7,952 bases of DNA, from positions 1-7,952 of the forward strand of contig JANWXG010000116.1 in assembly GCA_025057335.1 (NCBI GenBank). The letters are read 5' to 3'. The number at the start of each line of letters is the position of its first letter. Within the stretch, counting starts at the first letter, position 1. A program made the position numbers and the translations under genes. Below the pieces are notes generated by a model. That model was not told the origin of the DNA and made no database searches. It saw only the letters and a list, made by a program, of their open reading frames with translations. Below, in pieces: positions 5,964 through 7,952 of this stretch. Origin of the DNA: a bacterium (GTDB lineage: Bacteria > Armatimonadota > HRBIN16).

Positions 5964-6008
5964 GGTCACACTCCGTCGTGCCCTGTGCGGAGGCGACGGA
6001 GTGTGACC
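5964..6008. repeat. Long inverted repeat C, head-to-head hairpin units after DUF1559 copy 1
   Basis: GGTCACACTCCGTCG (5964-5978) and CGACGGAGTGTGACC (5994-6008) are perfect 15-base arms around a 15-base loop. Each arm carries the core (CTCCGT or ACGGAG) and one arm of the units in clusters A and B. The structure therefore looks like two opposed units that have lost their own small hairpins but still pair with each other. It lies between the first DUF1559 gene and the second module, where it could end or stabilise the upstream transcript. There is no T-tract. Confidence 0.75.
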
Positions 6009-6366
6009 CTTGAGCGAAGCGGTCAAGACAAGGTATTGACAAAAGAGCACAACCGTATCTCCACGATTTGCCCTTCGCTACCTCCCGACAACATCAGAAG
6101 AGGTTACGAGAGGAGATTTGCTTCTGCGAAGCCAGTACGAGTGGATCTGTCTTAGAACTCACGCTCAACAGCGAAACCCTCACTGGATTCAAGTGCGGTA
6201 GGCGTAGCAAGGAATCTCTACCTTCATCAGGGAACTTTCCTTACGAACAGCTGCGTATGCATGTAGCAAGTTGCCCCCCTCGGCACAGGGAATAGTCTGG
6301 CAAGGCATTTCACCTACGTCCGGGGACGCGGAATGCACTGTCATGAGCGCGAAAGGAGCATGAGGG
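6009..6366. other. Gene-free leader region before the second module
   Basis: These ~350 bases contain no convincing gene. A 75-codon frame at 6068-6295 has no good ribosome site and no family resemblance. A TTGACA occurs at 6036-6041 but no -10 element lies 16-18 bases beyond it. Small hairpins are visible (CTTGA/TCAAG near 6010-6025, GCTTC/GAAGC at 6120-6132). Transcription of the second module must either start here or read through from upstream. I could not place a promoter or match a known riboswitch. Confidence 0.45.
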
Positions 6367-6516
6367 ATGAGGCGCATAGAGCTCTCGCCTGCTGTTGTGG
6401 TAGCAGTCATAGTGGTGCTTCTAGCGGTCATCGTGTTCGCTTACTGGCGTGCGACGCAACCCAAGGAGGTCGTTAACCCGCGCGTTACTGCACCCACAAT
6501 GCCTATTCACGAGTAG
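6367..6516 (+). CDS. 49-residue single-span membrane protein, partner of the second DUF1559 gene
   Basis: The product starts MRRIELSPAVVVAVIVVLLA, with a hydrophobic span at about 8-27 ending in AYWR, and has a short Pro-rich tail ending TAPTMPIHE. AGGAG (6354-6358) lies eight bases before the ATG at 6367. An overlapping ATG at 6360 is in another frame and gives no sensible product. The stop TAG is at 6514-6516, 23 bases before the DUF1559 ATG, which indicates co-transcription. The motif E-[VL]-S-P-x-V-x-x-A-V-I-V and the position before a DUF1559 gene match the 95-residue product at 4725-5012. Here the C-terminal helix domain is missing. Short length makes this gene easy for gene callers to miss. 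Function is unknown. Confidence 0.78.
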   Translation: MRRIELSPAVVVAVIVVLLAVIVFAYWRATQPKEVVNPRVTAPTMPIHE

Positions 6517-6539
6517 ATTTTCCAGAAGGAGGTATTGGT

Positions 6540-7295
6540 ATGACACGACGTGCGTTCACGCTCATCGAGCTGCTGGTGGTCATCGCGATTATCGCGATCC
6601 TAGCAGCCATCCTGTTCCCCGTGTTCGCGCAGGCCCGCGAGAAGGCGCGTCAAGCGTCCTGCCTGTCCAACTTGAAGCAGCTGGGGCTGGCAGTAGCGAT
6701 GTACGTGCAGGACTACGATGAGCGCTTCGGAGGAGGCAGCACGCATCTGCAGGGCGATCCGGGCAACTGCCTCGGACACCGCTGGTGGCTGGACATGGTG
6801 GAACCCTACGTGAAGAACCGAGGGCTCAAGAACTGTCCCTCCGAGCGGGTGCGAGTGGCGTTCTTTGACCCGACGATTGCTGATGAGCCAGCCACGCAGT
6901 GCGGTCAGGGCGTCTACTACTCCAGCTACAGCTGGAATGTCATCATCTGCTGGATCGACGGCGCCAATGGGTTGAACCGCCTACCGGGTTTTACCTGCAT
7001 CGGCGATCCCAACTTCCAGTACTGGGGAATCAGGCGGGGCACTTCGCTAGCGGCAGTATCGCGCCCCGCAGAGGTCATCGCAATCATGGATACGCGCGAC
7101 GGCTGGATTGAGACCTGGGCAGACTTCATGACCGACCTGTCGCGATCGCCCAACGGTGGCGTGGCTTATCGTCACAACGAAGGCTTCAATGCCGTATACG
7201 TCGACGGGCACGCCCGCTACCACCGCAAGTACTCTACCAAGGTGCGTAACTGGGTGATTCAGGAGTTGCCCGAGCAGGTGGCGAACCTGCCATAG
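6540..7295 (+). CDS. DUF1559 protein with prepilin-type N-terminus and H-X9-DG motif (copy 2)
   Basis: The 251-residue product has the leader MTRRA and then FTLIELLVVIAIIAILAAIL, the conserved FPVFAQAREKARQASCLSN (26-44) and KQLGLAVAMYVQDYDERF. H212 and D222-G223 form an exact H-X9-DG motif in YVDGHARYHRKY. As in copy 1, the residue before the processed Phe is Ala. Six Cys are present (41, 77, 99, 121, 137, 153). AAGGAGG (6526-6532) lies seven bases before the ATG, an ideal ribosome site. The gene follows the 49-residue membrane protein and ends nine bases before a 12-base-stem hairpin. The first ~60 residues are close to copy 1, but the central domain has diverged, so they are paralogues and not a recent duplication. 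An extracytoplasmic role via the prepilin pathway is inferred from the family. Confidence 0.94.
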   Translation: MTRRAFTLIELLVVIAIIAILAAILFPVFAQAREKARQASCLSNLKQLGLAVAMYVQDYDERFGGGSTHLQGDPGNCLGHRWWLDMVEPYVKNRGLKNCPSERVRVAFFDPTIADEPATQCGQGVYYSSYSWNVIICWIDGANGLNRLPGFTCIGDPNFQYWGIRRGTSLAAVSRPAEVIAIMDTRDGWIETWADFMTDLSRSPNGGVAYRHNEGFNAVYVDGHARYHRKYSTKVRNWVIQELPEQVANLP

Positions 7296-7303
7296 GAGGA
7301 ATA

Positions 7304-7334
7304 GGGCGCCCTGCGGCTTCGACGCAGGGCGCCC
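7304..7334 (+). terminator. Strong GC-rich hairpin after DUF1559 copy 2 (no T-tract)
   Basis: GGGCGCCCTGCG (7304-7315) and CGCAGGGCGCCC (7323-7334) pair perfectly over 12 bases around loop GCTTCGA. It starts nine bases after the DUF1559 stop and about 80 bases before the esterase-like gene, where a terminator is expected. No run of T follows on the + strand, as with the other hairpins in this window. Confidence 0.65.
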
Positions 7335-7412
7335 GCAACTACCACCCCAGCAAAGCGAACACCTCCGCAAGGAAAACCTGCTTTCGCCTCGAACTTTCTT
7401 CTCCAAAGAGGC

Positions 7413-7952
7413 ATGGGACAAGCGATGGTTCAGCAGGCTTCTCTCCGCCAGATGCGATTCGCTGCACGCACACCTTCCGAAGCGCGCCGCTGGCAGGCAC
7501 GAGTGCGTCAGAAGCTCATCGAGCTAATGATGGGCGGGGAAACGCCGCCGCGCGTGCCCCTGCAGCCACAGTTCCTGCGGCGCATCGAAGTCCCTGCCGG
7601 TGGATACACCCTCCAAGAGGTCACCCTGCAGACCCTCCCTGACCGCCGCGTACACGCCTGGCTTGCCCTGCCCCGAAACGTCTCTTCGAAGGTTCCCGCA
7701 GTGCTGGCGCTACATGGTCACGGCGGCACGGGCGAACAGGTAGTCAAAGGAGAGGGGCTCTACTGGTATGGGCGAGTGCTGGTGGAGATGGGATACGTGG
7801 TGCTAGCGCCTGACATCGGCTCGCACGACCTGCAGCATCCGAGCTGGTCGCTGATGGGCGAACGGGTGTGGGATTGTCTGCGCTGCGTGGACTACCTTGT
7901 TACCCTGCCTCAGGTAGATGCACGAAAGATAGGTGTCGCGGGGCTATCGCTG
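7413..7952 (+). CDS. Alpha/beta-hydrolase, acetyl-xylan-esterase / dienelactone-hydrolase-like (3' truncated by window)
   Basis: The frame is open to the end of the window (180 codons visible). After an Arg-rich start comes RVHAWLALP, then VPAVLALHGHGG (the strand and HG oxyanion loop of alpha/beta hydrolases), GYVVLAPDIGSHD, SLMGERVWDCLRCVDYL and VDARKIGVAGLSL. The last segment ends inside the nucleophile elbow, where GLSLG would carry the catalytic Ser; that Ser is the next-to-last visible residue. The HGHGG, LMGERVWD and VDYL series resembles the Abhydrolase_7 / acetyl-xylan-esterase-like group, so a role in removing ester groups from sugars is likely but not certain. The start is uncertain. 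The ATG at 7413 has AAAGAGG only one base upstream, while an in-frame ATG at 7425 is 13 bases away. No signal peptide is evident. Confidence 0.85.
   Translation, partial: MGQAMVQQASLRQMRFAARTPSEARRWQARVRQKLIELMMGGETPPRVPLQPQFLRRIEVPAGGYTLQEVTLQTLPDRRVHAWLALPRNVSSKVPAVLALHGHGGTGEQVVKGEGLYWYGRVLVEMGYVVLAPDIGSHDLQHPSWSLMGERVWDCLRCVDYLVTLPQVDARKIGVAGLSL

Noticed and set aside
5016..6050. A 344-codon open frame on the minus strand, antisense to DUF1559 copy 1
   Set aside because: It is longer than the real gene but has no family resemblance and no ribosome site, and it runs through the inverted repeat. It is a codon-bias shadow of the plus-strand gene, which has a clear prepilin leader and the H-X9-DG motif.
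6036..6061. TTGACA as a promoter for the second module
   Set aside because: The only T/A-rich hexamer nearby (TATCTC at 6056) leaves a 14-base spacer and matches the -10 consensus poorly.
6068..6295. 75-codon plus-strand frame in the leader of the second module
   Set aside because: It has no Shine-Dalgarno site, no hydrophobic or domain pattern and unusual composition compared with neighbouring genes.

Overview
The window looks like chromosomal DNA from a GC-rich, probably thermophilic, environmental bacterium of the Armatimonadota type. This is an inference. It rests on two DUF1559 pseudopilin-like proteins with the start MTRRAFTLIELL followed by FPVFAQAREKARQ, on a DUF1080 domain, and on dispersed hairpin repeats. 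No rRNA or single-copy phylogenetic marker is present to prove it.

Layout. Bases 1-296 hold the 3' end of a DUF1080 (3-keto-disaccharide hydrolase-like) gene, followed by a cluster of small hairpins. At 478-1746 is a GspE/PilB-type assembly ATPase that lacks the usual N-terminal domain. It converges on a sigma-70 family factor (1833-2738, minus strand), and two hairpins lie between the two stop codons. The 870-base gap at 2739-3610 holds the likely sigma-gene promoter, a cluster of dispersed repeats of the GTCATTCTGAGCG type, a second cluster of covarying hairpins, and then a good promoter with two operator-like repeats. These lead into a LacI-family regulator (3611-4696). Closely behind it come a 95-residue single-membrane-span protein (4725-5012) and a DUF1559 protein (5037-5915). 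After a long inverted repeat and about 350 bases with no convincing gene, the same pair recurs: a 49-residue single-span protein (6367-6516) and a DUF1559 protein (6540-7295). A strong hairpin closes this pair. The 5' part of an alpha/beta-hydrolase gene (7413 to the window end) follows.

How it fits together. The LacI regulator, the small membrane protein and the first DUF1559 protein are spaced like one operon, probably autoregulated through the two repeats at the transcription start. The second small-membrane-protein/DUF1559 pair looks like a diverged copy of the same two-gene module. Both DUF1559 proteins need prepilin-type processing and export. The orphan secretion ATPase could serve such substrates, but nothing here links them directly. 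The DUF1080 and esterase-like genes at the edges suggest carbohydrate use, which would suit a LacI-type sugar sensor.

The most interesting items are the duplicated module, whose short genes are easy to miss; the hairpin family whose stems covary while a six-base core stays constant; and the operator pair at the LacI promoter. I see no CRISPR array, tRNA, complete transposon or clearly novel defence system.
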